Shown here: piece by piece, positions 42,853-51,867 of the stretch
How positions within the stretch are numbered: the first letter of the stretch is position 1
Layout: each line of letters opens with the position of its first letter
Notes under the pieces: generated by a model
What the model was told of the DNA's origin: nothing
Databases searched by the model: none
What the model saw: only the letters and a program-made list of their open reading frames with translations
Program-made: the position numbers and the translations under genes
Assembly: GCF_000829445.1 (NCBI RefSeq)
Contig: NZ_JXRQ01000025.1
Coordinates: 62,001-126,000 of the forward strand
DNA: 64,000 nt
Source of the DNA: Jeotgalibacillus alimentarius
Lineage (GTDB): Bacteria; Bacillota; Bacilli; Bacillales; Jeotgalibacillaceae
Reading direction: 5' to 3'

Positions 42853-43491
42853 TCACTTTGATGCTGCAATAAGATTTTCCGTAATTTTACTCAGCTCTGA
42901 GTGTGGAATAAACTTTTCAGCGAGCATATCCGGCAGTACTTTTTCAAGAAAGAATGCAACGCTCGTCATTTCACGGAATCTTAAGATCGTAGAAAGAGCT
43001 TCCTGGTAGATCTCAAGAAAAATCGGCTCCGGATTGCCTTTTTGGATTTCACCGAATGATTCGTACAGCAGGTCGATTTTATCTGCTACGGATAAAATGT
43101 TTCCTTCAAGTGTACGGTCTTTCCCCTCTTTAAAGCGCGACAGATAGATCGACTGGTATTCATCAGGGAATTCAGCCAGTACAAATTTGTGCGCCATCTC
43201 CTCTTCCACTTCACTGAAGAGGCGGTTCAATTCTGAGGAGGCGTATTTCACTGGTGTTTTAATATCACCTGTGAAGATTTCAGGGTAATCATGGTTTAAT
43301 GCTTTTTCGTAAAGATTTTTCCAGTTAACTGTTTTACCGTGATGTTCTTCGACTGTTCCGAGGAACTGGGCGATTTTTGTGACTTTAAAAGAATGGGCTG
43401 CTACTGTATGTTCATTGTATTTGAACTTACCCGGACAGCGGTACAGCTTTTCCATGTCTGACAGACTTTTAAAGTAATGATGGATCCCCAT
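42853..43491 (-). CDS. HD-domain hydrolase, YfbR-like
   Basis: A 212-residue HD-domain protein. Metal ligands are seen in TVAAHSFKV (His), ALNHDYPEIFTGD (HD pair) and SVADKIDLLYE (late Asp). The pattern resembles YfbR-type 5'-deoxynucleotidases (PF12917), which dephosphorylate deoxynucleoside monophosphates; other HD phosphohydrolase roles are possible. It lies 31 bp upstream of csbA on the same strand and may be co-transcribed with it. The ATG has GGGTGAG only three bases away, so a slightly later start is possible. Confidence 0.75.
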   Translation of the reverse strand: MGIHHYFKSLSDMEKLYRCPGKFKYNEHTVAAHSFKVTKIAQFLGTVEEHHGKTVNWKNLYEKALNHDYPEIFTGDIKTPVKYASSELNRLFSEVEEEMAHKFVLAEFPDEYQSIYLSRFKEGKDRTLEGNILSVADKIDLLYESFGEIQKGNPEPIFLEIYQEALSTILRFREMTSVAFFLEKVLPDMLAEKFIPHSELSKITENLIAASK

Positions 43492-43609
43492 AAGCTCACC
43501 CCATTATATAATTTAGCTAATAGTAGCATTGACAGGTAACGTTGTACAATACAGAGTTTGTAAAATAATTGTCTCAATGGCATTGAGGAAGTGGGAGGAG
43601 TTTTTTCTA

Positions 43610-43751
43610 TCACCTTTTAGAATGATTCAATCACCTTATTCATTTATTTCATCCTGATGAGCCTGACATCATGATAATTGTTACACCTCTTACCATTTAT
43701 CCCTCACCTTCCTCATTTATACTATCACCTGTGCTAATTATTCATCTCCCT
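43610..43751. repeat. Divergent 21-bp word array, CACCT type
   Basis: TCACCT or ACACCT begins at 43610, 43631, 43683, 43704 and 43725, with TCCTGA at 43652 and a weak match at 43746. Steps are 21 except for 31 across the middle. There is no CCCGGG; the middle holds CATCATGATAATTG. It lies between the HD gene and the minJ terminator and may be a distant member of family B. Confidence 0.45.
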
Positions 43752-43772
43752 CACATCCCCGGCCCCACAAAC

Positions 43773-43801
43773 AAAAAACAGCCTGATCCCTCAGGCTGTT
43801 T
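43773..43801 (-). terminator. Terminator overlapping the end of minJ
   Basis: Stem AAACAGCCTGA / TCAGGCTGTTT with a short loop and six T. The minJ stop TGA is part of the stem. Confidence 0.85.
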
Positions 43802-44957
43802 CACGTTTCCGGTCATCTATTAAGATTAATCCGAGCTGGTGGTGCTGGCCTTCATACAGGGCAGCCTGGGTGTAGCGGACTTCTCCTGCATGATTAAGAA
43901 CTTCGAGTTTGCAGTGCGCACGGCTTTTTTGGACCGCCTGATAAAATTCGCGTTCGTTGCTGACGATCTGACCGTTTACTTTATGGATCATTTCACCGCG
44001 CAGCAGACCCATTTTAGCAGCGGGCGTGCCAGGCAGGACGTCGATGATCATGACGCTTTTATCTCCATTGATAAAATGATATCCGGACCTTCTGCAGACT
44101 TTACGCGTTTTTAGCATTATGAAAACTTTACCTGCAAACGCGATTGCGAATGAAGCAAGAATCAAATACGGTGCCCAGATTGAGCCTGCTGCAAGAACCG
44201 AAGTCAGTACGCCGAGCCAGATGACCTGCGCTGCGTTTACTTTCAGAATGCTTTGCGGCAGATCGTGAACGACTGTCAGCTGATAGCCGAGCACTGCTGG
44301 AAGGATCATCAGTGAATACGAATCACCCATACTAAGCAGTGGCCACCAGCCTGCCTCGCTGATCAGTCCATCAGGAACGGGAATCAATAAAGGGACAAGC
44401 CAGATTCTTTTGGTGAAAAATGCGCCGGCTTTCATTCCGCGCGGCGTTTTTACAAAGCGTGGTGACGTCTGTTTGACTGCGTTCATCTGAATGAGCAGCC
44501 CTTCTGCAATCAGCAGCAGACCCATGATTATACCTGCTGCAACAAAGGTTTGCGGCAATGATGGCACCCAATCAGGCAGAGTCACATTAAAATAACTCAT
44601 TGTATTCATTGTTATAAAAGCGATTGGAAATATAAAACCTGCAGATAGCAGCCTGAACTGACCAGTCACTGTGAATAGAATCATCAGCAGACTGACTGCA
44701 TAGATCCACGATGTTTCGAGCACAAAACCCGCTCCGCTGATCACCCCGGAGAGCACAATTCCGATAATCAGCGAAACGCCAATTAAGCTGAAACTTTCTA
44801 TGTACCATGGCTTCACAGCTGTTCTTAAGTCACGCCGTTCTCTTTTGACTCTGACTACTCCTGCAATGACGGCTGCAAGTACAGCAATGATGAAAACCGG
44901 ATTGAGTACGCCTGACAGGAGTGCGCCAGGCAATTCATTCAGCCAGTTACTTAACAT
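43791..44957 (-). CDS. minJ: MinJ-like division-site selection protein (membrane PDZ)
   Basis: A 388-residue protein with about eight membrane segments in residues 15-280 and a C-terminal PDZ domain (about 295-375, with MIIDVLPGTPAAKMGLLRGEMIHKVNGQIV). Size, topology and position beside ctpB match B. subtilis MinJ (YvjD), which bridges DivIVA and MinD to keep division away from the poles. No protease residues accompany the PDZ. The ATG has GGGGGG five bases upstream. Sequence alone would also allow a general PDZ scaffold. Confidence 0.85.
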   Translation of the reverse strand: MLSNWLNELPGALLSGVLNPVFIIAVLAAVIAGVVRVKRERRDLRTAVKPWYIESFSLIGVSLIIGIVLSGVISGAGFVLETSWIYAVSLLMILFTVTGQFRLLSAGFIFPIAFITMNTMSYFNVTLPDWVPSLPQTFVAAGIIMGLLLIAEGLLIQMNAVKQTSPRFVKTPRGMKAGAFFTKRIWLVPLLIPVPDGLISEAGWWPLLSMGDSYSLMILPAVLGYQLTVVHDLPQSILKVNAAQVIWLGVLTSVLAAGSIWAPYLILASFAIAFAGKVFIMLKTRKVCRRSGYHFINGDKSVMIIDVLPGTPAAKMGLLRGEMIHKVNGQIVSNEREFYQAVQKSRAHCKLEVLNHAGEVRYTQAALYEGQHHQLGLILIDDRKRETA

Positions 44958-45036
44958 ACGATCCCCCCGGTCAAAAACAAATTCTTCTATTTATTGTATC
45001 AGACCGGGAGCAATCGCTGTATAGGAATTTCGCCGC

Positions 45037-46434
45037 TTAATGACGGGCGATAAATTCAATTGCTGACTGAAGCTGATGATCGTGGTTCGGGTTTTTCTTA
45101 TAATCTTCAAGCGTTGTAGTGAGTTTTTTCAGTGTGGAAGTATTCACTTCACCGGTTTCTTTCAGATTAGATTTCTTTTGAAATGAAAGGATCGCTTTTT
45201 CCGTACTGTTACTGAAATAACCATCAGTGCGGTCCACTTCATATCCAAGTCCAATGAGCAGCTTTTGAAGTGCTGACACCCGTTCATCGTTCATCCCTCT
45301 TTTCAGAATGATCGATGACTGCACCGGTGAAAGTTCGAATAGATCAGGCTGTACGACTTCAAGTGTCGGCTGGATGCCTTTTTTATGAATCCAGCGCTTG
45401 TCTGGCGTCAGCCATTTGGATACAGTCAGCTTCATCTGACTGCCATCACCAAGTTCGAGTGACTGCTGGACTGTCCCTTTGCCAAAAGTTGTTGTACCGA
45501 TCAGCGTATAGCCTTCCACTTCATACATCGCTGCCGCCAGAATTTCCGATGCTGACGCGCTGCCTTCATCGATCAGCACCGTGATCGGATACTCCTTCTT
45601 AGCTTTTGTTGCTGAAGTCAGTGCTTCCCGTTTCCCTGAGCGCTGTTCTACATACATAAATGGTTTTTTATCTGTAATAAAATGACTGAGCACTTCCTCC
45701 ACACTTGAAAGCAGGCCACCCGGATTTCCGCGAACGTCAACAATCAGTCCGGCGAGCTCTGATTTTTCAAGCTCTTCTAAAGCAAGTCTCACATCCTTAC
45801 CGGTTCCTTCACCAAACGTTTTAATTTCTATGTAACCGGTTTTCTTTCCTTCACGCTCATACATTTTATGCGTTACGGTTTCTACAGGAATATCGTCTCT
45901 GACAACATTGATTGTCAGTGATTTTTCCGACTCGCTGCGCTCGATGCCAAGCTGCACGCGGCTGCCTTTAGGACCTCTAATTTTAGCTGTCAGCTCATAG
46001 ATCGTCAGCCCGTTAATTTCTTCGTTATCGACGTGAGTGATCACGTCATTTGGCTTCAGACCCGCTTCTTCTGCCGGAGAATCTTTCAGCGGCGCCACGA
46101 TTAAAAACTTTCCTTCCTCCTGTGTAATCTCTGCTCCAATTCCGCTGAACGTGGAATCCAGTGACTGGTGAAACTGCTTGGACGCCTGTTCATCCATATA
46201 GACTGAATAAGGATCACCAAGCGCTGCAACCATGCCTTTTAGCGCACCGTCAAGCAGCACCTGTTCATCGACCTTTTCAACATAACTGTCCTTGATCATC
46301 TGCTGCGCCTTTTCAATTTTAGATTGCTCAAGTGACACTTCTTCTGGAACACGCTTCATCAAAAAACGGTCAGCACTGTAATAAACGCCGGCCCCAAGGA
46401 CCATACATAAAATAATCATCAGTACTCTTTTCAC
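45037..46434 (-). CDS. ctpB: S41 carboxy-terminal processing peptidase CtpB-like
   Basis: A 465-residue exported serine protease. The N-terminal anchor is at 4-22, the PDZ domain at about 95-175 (LKDSPAEEAGLKPNDVITHV), the S41 catalytic core follows, and a peptidoglycan-binding domain ends the protein (about 380-445, MNDERVSALQKLLIGLGYEVD). Ser294 (EGSASASE), Lys319 (FGKGTVQ) and Gln323 have the spacing of the CtpB catalytic triad. In B. subtilis CtpB cleaves SpoIVFA to time sigma-K activation in sporulation. The start is GTG at 46434, after a GGGGG site. Confidence 0.92.
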   Translation of the reverse strand: MKRVLMIILCMVLGAGVYYSADRFLMKRVPEEVSLEQSKIEKAQQMIKDSYVEKVDEQVLLDGALKGMVAALGDPYSVYMDEQASKQFHQSLDSTFSGIGAEITQEEGKFLIVAPLKDSPAEEAGLKPNDVITHVDNEEINGLTIYELTAKIRGPKGSRVQLGIERSESEKSLTINVVRDDIPVETVTHKMYEREGKKTGYIEIKTFGEGTGKDVRLALEELEKSELAGLIVDVRGNPGGLLSSVEEVLSHFITDKKPFMYVEQRSGKREALTSATKAKKEYPITVLIDEGSASASEILAAAMYEVEGYTLIGTTTFGKGTVQQSLELGDGSQMKLTVSKWLTPDKRWIHKKGIQPTLEVVQPDLFELSPVQSSIILKRGMNDERVSALQKLLIGLGYEVDRTDGYFSNSTEKAILSFQKKSNLKETGEVNTSTLKKLTTTLEDYKKNPNHDHQLQSAIEFIARH

Positions 46435-46458
46435 CAGCTTCCCCCTCCCTTTTATACG

Positions 46459-47004
46459 CTATGAGGCAGTATTTTCACTTAGAAGTTGATTCATCGCTTC
46501 CTCAAGCTTAGCGGCTGTCACCGGACCGAAAAACGTCTTACCCACATATCCGTCAGGCACAATGATCACCGTAACCGGTATTGTAAAAATCCGGAATGCT
46601 TTCTGCATTGTACCTTCTTCGTCATAAGCAACCGGAAAGTTAAATTCATGATCTTTTATAAACTGTTCAGCAGACTCTTTCTTGAATTCTTCCTTTGTCA
46701 TATTTACACCGATTAATGTGATATCCGGATGCGCTTTCACAAAAGACTTCAGCTCCGGAATTTCCTCAATACAAGGCGGACACCAGCTTGTCCAGAAATT
46801 AAGGATCAGCGGTTTACCTGACAAGTCCTCTTTTGTCACGGTGCTGCCATCCTGCAACTGAAGTGTGAAATCCGGCGCTGCAATGCGCTGTTCTTTCATC
46901 ACCGGCTCACTGGTTTCAGGTTCTATATTGATTATTAAAAACAATCCGGCACAACACATGACAGCAAATGTCCACCCCACAGCCTTCAATCTTTGAACAG
47001 ACAT
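46459..47004 (-). CDS. Membrane-anchored TlpA/ResA-like thioredoxin
   Basis: A 181-residue protein with an uncleaved N-terminal membrane helix (11-27) and an extracytoplasmic thioredoxin domain. The active site is WCPPC (Cys75 and Cys78), and the cis-Pro loop is FTIPVTVII. It belongs to the ResA/StoA/TlpA group that reduces disulfides outside the membrane, for example in apocytochrome c or during spore-cortex synthesis. The partner is unknown. A cytochrome c551 gene lies 3.5 kb away. It precedes ctpB by 24 bp, so the two may be one transcript. Confidence 0.82.
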   Translation of the reverse strand: MSVQRLKAVGWTFAVMCCAGLFLIINIEPETSEPVMKEQRIAAPDFTLQLQDGSTVTKEDLSGKPLILNFWTSWCPPCIEEIPELKSFVKAHPDITLIGVNMTKEEFKKESAEQFIKDHEFNFPVAYDEEGTMQKAFRIFTIPVTVIIVPDGYVGKTFFGPVTAAKLEEAMNQLLSENTAS

Positions 47005-47057
47005 ATACAGTCCCTCCTCGGTGGGAGTATATGCAGGTGTAAAAATAGTTAGACATC

Positions 47058-47090
47058 AAAAAAGCTCCCAAACCGAAGTTTGGGAGCTTA
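47058..47090 (-). terminator. Terminator of the M23 hydrolase gene
   Basis: Minus-strand stem AAGCTCCCAAA / TTTGGGAGCTT with a short loop and T run, six bases after the stop. Confidence 0.88.
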
Positions 47091-47095
47091 CCAGA

Positions 47096-48466
47096 TTAGA
47101 ATGAGATATATTTACGAGGGTTTACAGCATTTGATTTAGATCCGTTCCATCCACCTTCGTGAACTTCGAAGTGAAGATGTGAGCCGAATGAGTAACCTGT
47201 ATTACCCATGCCGCCGATATACTGACCTTTTTCAACGTAGCTTCCCTGAGAAACACCGATGCTGCTTAGGTGAGCATATAGCGTTGTAATCGACTGGCCA
47301 TTGATGTTATGCGTAATTAATACCATATTGCCATATCCACCGTCATTATAACCGGCTTCAACTACATAGCCTGAAGCTGCTGCAGAAACAGGCGTTCCAG
47401 GTGAATTCGCAATATCAATACCGTAATGATATCTTGTTTTTCCATTTAAAACATCATAACCAAATTCAGTAGTCATTCTTCCGTAAGAAGGACTTGTCCA
47501 GTCTCCACCTGATACCGGTGCTGAAACTGCCGGTGCAGACGGTGCAGGAGAAGGTGATGATGCTGAAGATCCGCTTGTCTGTGATGCAGATGCTGCCGCA
47601 GCAGCCGCCGCCTTACGCTCTTCTTCTGCCTGACGCTGGCGCTCAAGTTCTTTCTGGCGCTCAATTTCACGCTGTCTTGCAAGCTCTGCAAGGCGTTCCT
47701 GCTCAGCAATGATTTTGTCTTCAACATCTGCTGCCATTTCGTGCAGGTGCTCATCCTGTTCAACAAGTTCTGCTTTTTCATCTTCAAGCTCTGCCTGCTT
47801 CGCTTCAAGTTCGTCCATTAGTGAACCCTTGTCAGCTTTCTGGCCATCAAGCTCTGATTTTAATCCGTCAAGCTCAGCTTTCTGAGCTTCAAGTTCAGCA
47901 AGCTGCTGCTGTACTTCTTCTTCTTTCTGTTCTAAAGACTCTTTATCCTGACGCTGTTCCTCCATGATTTTGCGGTCAGCAGAAACAAGTGTGTTCACTG
48001 CTGAGAAACGGTCAATAAAATCTCCGAAGTTTTCAGCGCCAAGCAGTACGTCAACATAGCTGACTGAACCGCCTGTCAATTGGATTGCACGTGCACGTTC
48101 TTCAAGAAGTGCTGTACGCTCTTCAATCTTTTTCTTCAGCTCTTCGATTTCTCCACGGAGCTTTTCAATCTGAGCGTTTGTATCATCAATTTCACCTGAA
48201 ACTGAATTGATCTTACCTTCTGTATCTTCAATCTTGCTATCAAGTTTTTTGATTTGAGCAGTTACTTTCTCCTGCTCTTTTATAATCTCTTCAATGCGGT
48301 TGTTTGTTGTGCTGATCTCACCGCTGATTTCTTCACGCTGGTTCTCAATTGATGAACGTTCTTCTTTTAAGTTATTTAAAGTTTCAGCAGAAGCTGTGTT
48401 GATTGCCGGAATGCTTCCTGCAACGAGTGCTGCTGCCAATGACAGGCTGACGAATGACTTTTTCAC
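47096..48466 (-). CDS. Secreted coiled-coil M23 peptidase (FtsEX-linked murein hydrolase)
   Basis: A 456-residue exported protein. The signal peptide (about 1-27, ending ASA) is followed by long coiled coils (28-265, PcsB/EnvC-type), a Lys/Arg/Gln/Ala helix, a Ser/Pro-rich linker (about 290-325) and a C-terminal LytM/M23 domain. Zn ligands are in HYGIDIA and HLHFEVH, with catalytic HLSSIG. Placement just downstream of ftsE-ftsX fits the known scheme in which FtsEX activates a coiled-coil hydrolase or activator such as PcsB or CwlO. The start is GTG at 48466. All metal ligands are present, so it is likely an active endopeptidase. Confidence 0.88.
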   Translation of the reverse strand: MKKSFVSLSLAAALVAGSIPAINTASAETLNNLKEERSSIENQREEISGEISTTNNRIEEIIKEQEKVTAQIKKLDSKIEDTEGKINSVSGEIDDTNAQIEKLRGEIEELKKKIEERTALLEERARAIQLTGGSVSYVDVLLGAENFGDFIDRFSAVNTLVSADRKIMEEQRQDKESLEQKEEEVQQQLAELEAQKAELDGLKSELDGQKADKGSLMDELEAKQAELEDEKAELVEQDEHLHEMAADVEDKIIAEQERLAELARQREIERQKELERQRQAEEERKAAAAAAASASQTSGSSASSPSPAPSAPAVSAPVSGGDWTSPSYGRMTTEFGYDVLNGKTRYHYGIDIANSPGTPVSAAASGYVVEAGYNDGGYGNMVLITHNINGQSITTLYAHLSSIGVSQGSYVEKGQYIGGMGNTGYSFGSHLHFEVHEGGWNGSKSNAVNPRKYISF

Positions 48467-48523
48467 AAAACTGTTCTCCCTTCGAATCTAGCATTACTGT
48501 TTTCTATTTGGCTTTATAAAAGT

Positions 48524-48664
48524 TGGCTGTTGATTTTCGCTCCAGGGGAACGCTTTCCGCAGGGCCGGCGGTGAGCCTCCTCAGCGCGGGGCGCTTGCGG
48601 GGTCTCACCTGTCCGACTTCTCCTGCTGGAGTCGTCCCCTTCCGCTTCAATCAACAGCTGTGCA
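48524..48664. repeat. Family A long hairpin (A9)
   Basis: Core GGCGGTGAGCCTCCTC ... GCGGGGTCTCACC; arms GGCTGTTGATTTTCGCTCC and the CTTCAATCAACAGCTGTGC side pair. It lies between ftsX and the M23 gene. Its arms resemble those of A10 more than the other copies. Confidence 0.82.
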
Positions 48665-48698
48665 AAAACGACATGTAACTTTTACATAGCTTTATAAT

Positions 48699-49583
48699 TT
48701 ATACACGCAGGAATTTTCTAACGGACATAAAGCTTCCCCATACGCCGATTACGACGCCCATCAGAAGTATTAATGCGTTAATCTGGTATATAAACGGTGA
48801 GAATTCAAGGATCTGGATAAATGAATTTTCTAACCGTGGCTGCATATATTCATACACGTTGTAGTAGATCATGGATACGGCTGCGATCGGCAGAATGGAA
48901 CCGATGATACCGAGCCAGATTCCTTCAAGAATGAATGGAATTCTGACAAACCAGTTAGAAGCCCCAACCAGTTTCATAATCTCAATTTCTGTTTTTCTTG
49001 CAACAATTGTGATCTTAATTGTGTTTGAAATCAGGAACATTGCGGTAAACAGTAAACCAAAGATTAAAACTGCACCGACATTTCTGCTGACTTCAAGTAC
49101 GCTGAATAGTTGTTCGATCTTGCCTTCCCCATACTCAACTGAGTACGTACTCTCGAATGTGCCGATCTGGGATGCAAGGCGTTCAGTCTGTCTCGGATCA
49201 ACGGCCTTGACGACGAATTTATCACGGAGTGGATTGTTCTGTTCGAACAGTGCCATCTCTTCACCGAAGCTGTCAATTAAGCCGGATAATTCTTCTTCCT
49301 TGGTCGAGTATTCAATCGACTCGACTCCGGAGAGCTGTTCTATCTCCTGTTCGAGCGTTGTGACTGCCTGCTGATCTGCTTCAAGATCAACATAGACATT
49401 CATTTCAACGTCGTTTTCAATATCATCAGCGGCCTTATTCATATTCAGCATCAATGCTGTGAACACGCCGACAAGTAGCAATGTAACGGTAACAGCGCTG
49501 ACGGATGCGAATGTCATCCATCCATTTCTTGCCAGACTCTTAAAGCTTTCTCTGAAGTGTCTGAGTAATGTTCTAGCTTTCAT
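48699..49583 (-). CDS. ftsX: Cell division protein FtsX
   Basis: ABC-like membrane protein of 294 residues with four membrane segments: one after ARNGWMTFASVSAVTVTLLLVGV, then a large extracytoplasmic loop (about 50-165) and three C-terminal helices. With FtsE it transmits ATP-driven changes to wall hydrolases instead of transporting a substrate. The ATG at 49583 (MKARTLLRHFRES) follows a GGGGG site and overlaps the ftsE stop by 11 bases; the longer frame is not supported. Confidence 0.95.
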   Translation of the reverse strand: MKARTLLRHFRESFKSLARNGWMTFASVSAVTVTLLLVGVFTALMLNMNKAADDIENDVEMNVYVDLEADQQAVTTLEQEIEQLSGVESIEYSTKEEELSGLIDSFGEEMALFEQNNPLRDKFVVKAVDPRQTERLASQIGTFESTYSVEYGEGKIEQLFSVLEVSRNVGAVLIFGLLFTAMFLISNTIKITIVARKTEIEIMKLVGASNWFVRIPFILEGIWLGIIGSILPIAAVSMIYYNVYEYMQPRLENSFIQILEFSPFIYQINALILLMGVVIGVWGSFMSVRKFLRV

Positions 49584-50259
49584 AACCGTAATCCCCCCGT
49601 TGTTCGTCACGGACAATGACACCATTTTCAATGGCAATGACACGGTGGCGGATCGTGTTCACTATTTCACGGTTATGCGTAGCCATAATAATTGTTGTGC
49701 CGCGTGAGTTAATTTCTTCAAACAAATTCATAATTTCCCATGAAGTCTCCGGATCAAGGTTTCCTGTCGGCTCATCCGCGATCACTACTTTAGGTGAATT
49801 CACGATAGAGCGTGCGATAGAAACTCGCTGTTGTTCCCCTCCGGAAAGCTCATCGGGCATCATGCGGGCTTTGTGTTTCAATCCTACAAGATCCAACACT
49901 TCCATTACTTTCTGTTTGATCACCTTTGGCTCTTCCTCAATTACTTCTAAAGCAAATGCAACATTTTCAAAAACGGTCAGCTTGTTCAGGAGCTTGAAAT
50001 CCTGGAATACAACGCCGATATTTCTGCGAAGATAAGGCACTCGATTGGTCTTGAGCTTCGCAATATCAATGCCGTTAACATTAATCGTCCCTTTTGTCGG
50101 TTTTTCTTCACGGTACATCATTTTGATAAATGTAGATTTACCAGCGCCACTCGGTCCGACTACATAGACGAACTCTCCTGCCTGGATCTTCACATCAAAA
50201 CCGTTTGCAGCCATGATACCGTTCGGGTACTTTTTGTATACTTCTTTCATCTGTATCAT
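49573..50259 (-). CDS. ftsE: Cell division ATP-binding protein FtsE
   Basis: ABC ATPase of 228 residues, as in B. subtilis. Walker A is GPSGAGKST, the signature is LSGGEQQRVSIAR, Walker B is VVIADEPTGNLD and the H-loop is MATHNREIV. MIQMKEVYKKYPNG at the start is typical. The ATG at 50259 has AGGTGAG ten bases upstream; the longer frame to 50292 lacks a site. It drives FtsX and, through it, the M23 hydrolase encoded next. Confidence 0.96.
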   Translation of the reverse strand: MIQMKEVYKKYPNGIMAANGFDVKIQAGEFVYVVGPSGAGKSTFIKMMYREEKPTKGTINVNGIDIAKLKTNRVPYLRRNIGVVFQDFKLLNKLTVFENVAFALEVIEEEPKVIKQKVMEVLDLVGLKHKARMMPDELSGGEQQRVSIARSIVNSPKVVIADEPTGNLDPETSWEIMNLFEEINSRGTTIIMATHNREIVNTIRHRVIAIENGVIVRDEQRGDYGYES

Positions 50260-50454
50260 ATAAAAAATACTCACCTTATCTGTAAATTTCACGATGACTG
50301 GTTCTGGCTGTCTTCGGCCCCGAAATCGCCAATATAATAGGAATAAATAGCTAAATATATCAGTTTATCGATTTTTGGCACAAGAACATTATATCATTCT
50401 AGCGAATTTTGTTAACGACAATTATATTACAGTTTCATTTCGACAGTGAAATAT

Positions 50455-50493
50455 AAAAAAGCACCTTTCTCCATATTGGAAAAAGATGCTTTT
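50455..50493 (-). terminator. Terminator of cccB
   Basis: Minus-strand stem AAAAGCATCTTTTTCC / GGAGAAAGGTGCTTTT followed by T residues, ten bases past the stop codon. Confidence 0.82.
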
Positions 50494-50503
50494 GGATGAA
50501 TCA

Positions 50504-50824
50504 TTATTGCATTCCTGAAAGCCATTCAGCTACAACTTCAGCCTCTTCACCTTCAATTAAATTCCCAGGCATTCTTCCCTGACCTTCCTGAATCACCTGA
50601 AGAATCTCATCCTGACTCAGTCTTGATCCTACTTCTTCAAGGTTTGGACCACTGGCACCTTCAAGATTGTCACCATGACAACCTGCACAATTGCCAATAA
50701 AAATAGTTTCCGGATCCATTTCACCTGCTGAAGATCCTGTATCCGCTGCTTCTTCTTCACCGCCGCCGCATGCTGCAAGCATCATCGAAGACACTAGCGC
50801 TGCACCTAACCACCATTTTTTCAT
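50504..50824 (-). CDS. cccB: Cytochrome c551 lipoprotein CccB-like
   Basis: A 106-residue membrane-anchored cytochrome c. The signal peptide ends in a lipobox (MLAACGGG), followed by an acidic linker, a single haem motif CAGCH and the axial Met in GRMPGNLI. It should carry electrons on the outer face of the membrane to a terminal oxidase. The ATG at 50824 has GAGGTG at eight bases. The gene sits between ftsE and the YitT-family gene, as in B. subtilis (cccB-yvjA). Confidence 0.92.
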   Translation of the reverse strand: MKKWWLGAALVSSMMLAACGGGEEEAADTGSSAGEMDPETIFIGNCAGCHGDNLEGASGPNLEEVGSRLSQDEILQVIQEGQGRMPGNLIEGEEAEVVAEWLSGMQ

Positions 50825-50874
50825 CAAACTTCACCTCATCTTCAATTTTTTTAATAATTTTCTTAAAATAACAT

Positions 50875-51744
50875 TTACTCCCGTTTAAAACCTTCTCCTA
50901 ACACTTCGGACGCGTCATTTACAATGACAAAAGCTTTTGGATCGATCTTTTTTACTACATTTTTCAGCTTTGTAAATTCTGTCTGATCAATCACGCACAT
51001 CAGAATCGGACGCTCATGATCTGTGTAACCGCCATATGCTGACAGCTTTGTCACACCTCTGTCCACTTCATCAAAAATAGCACGGCTGATCTCTTCCTGG
51101 CGATTCGTAATGATATGCACCATTTTCGAACGCTGCCATCCCACCTGTACAAGATCAATTGTTTTACTTGTCACATACAGCGCGATCAGTGCATATAATC
51201 CCTGCTCAATACTGAATACAATGGCTGAACTGAGAACGATGAGTCCGTCAATAATCGCAATACTTGTCCCAAGGCCAAGGCCGCTGTATTTATGTATAAT
51301 CTGCGCAGCCAGATCTGTACCGCCTGTAGATGCTTTACCTCTAAATACAATTCCTAAACCAATCCCGACACCAATTCCACCGAACAATGCGCCAAGTAAA
51401 GGCTCCTCTGTCCATGGTGCCCAGTTCTCCGTTAAAAAAACCCACCCCGGGAGCGCAAGCGTTCCTACAAAAGATTTTAACCCGAAGTTTTTCCCTAAAA
51501 GGATGACACCTGCTATAAACAGTGGAATATTAAATGAGTACTGAACAATAGCCGGCCGCCATTCGAACAGCCCGTTTAAAATTGTACTGATTCCGCTAGT
51601 TCCGCCTGAAGCAACGGCATTCGGAAGTAAAAACACATTAAAAGAAATCGCGACAAACAGTGCCCCGATAATCACGTATACATAGTCAATCGCACCATGC
51701 CAGGCTTTTGGCTCACTTTGTCCCCGGCGATTACGCTTACCCAT
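50875..51744 (-). CDS. yvjA: YitT-family membrane protein YvjA
   Basis: A 289-residue DUF161/DUF2179 protein. Five to six membrane segments (about 18-185, with the motifs ASGGTSGISTIL and GKASTGGTDLAAQII repeated as in the family) precede a cytoplasmic DUF2179 domain (about 205-285, ITNRQEEISRAIFDEVDRGVTKLSAYGGYTDHERPILMCVI). B. subtilis YvjA is 291 residues and of unknown function. Transport of a small solute is often assumed, but not shown by anything here. Confidence 0.88.
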   Translation of the reverse strand: MGKRNRRGQSEPKAWHGAIDYVYVIIGALFVAISFNVFLLPNAVASGGTSGISTILNGLFEWRPAIVQYSFNIPLFIAGVILLGKNFGLKSFVGTLALPGWVFLTENWAPWTEEPLLGALFGGIGVGIGLGIVFRGKASTGGTDLAAQIIHKYSGLGLGTSIAIIDGLIVLSSAIVFSIEQGLYALIALYVTSKTIDLVQVGWQRSKMVHIITNRQEEISRAIFDEVDRGVTKLSAYGGYTDHERPILMCVIDQTEFTKLKNVVKKIDPKAFVIVNDASEVLGEGFKRE

Positions 51745-51867
51745 TGACGTTCATCCTTTCTCTATTCAAGTTTACACCGCTAGAGAGTATAGCATGTAGA
51801 GACATTTCTGTGAATATTGTCATGCTAGAGCGTTAGTGCGGTGAAGTGTGTGTTTTTGAAGGGCGGT

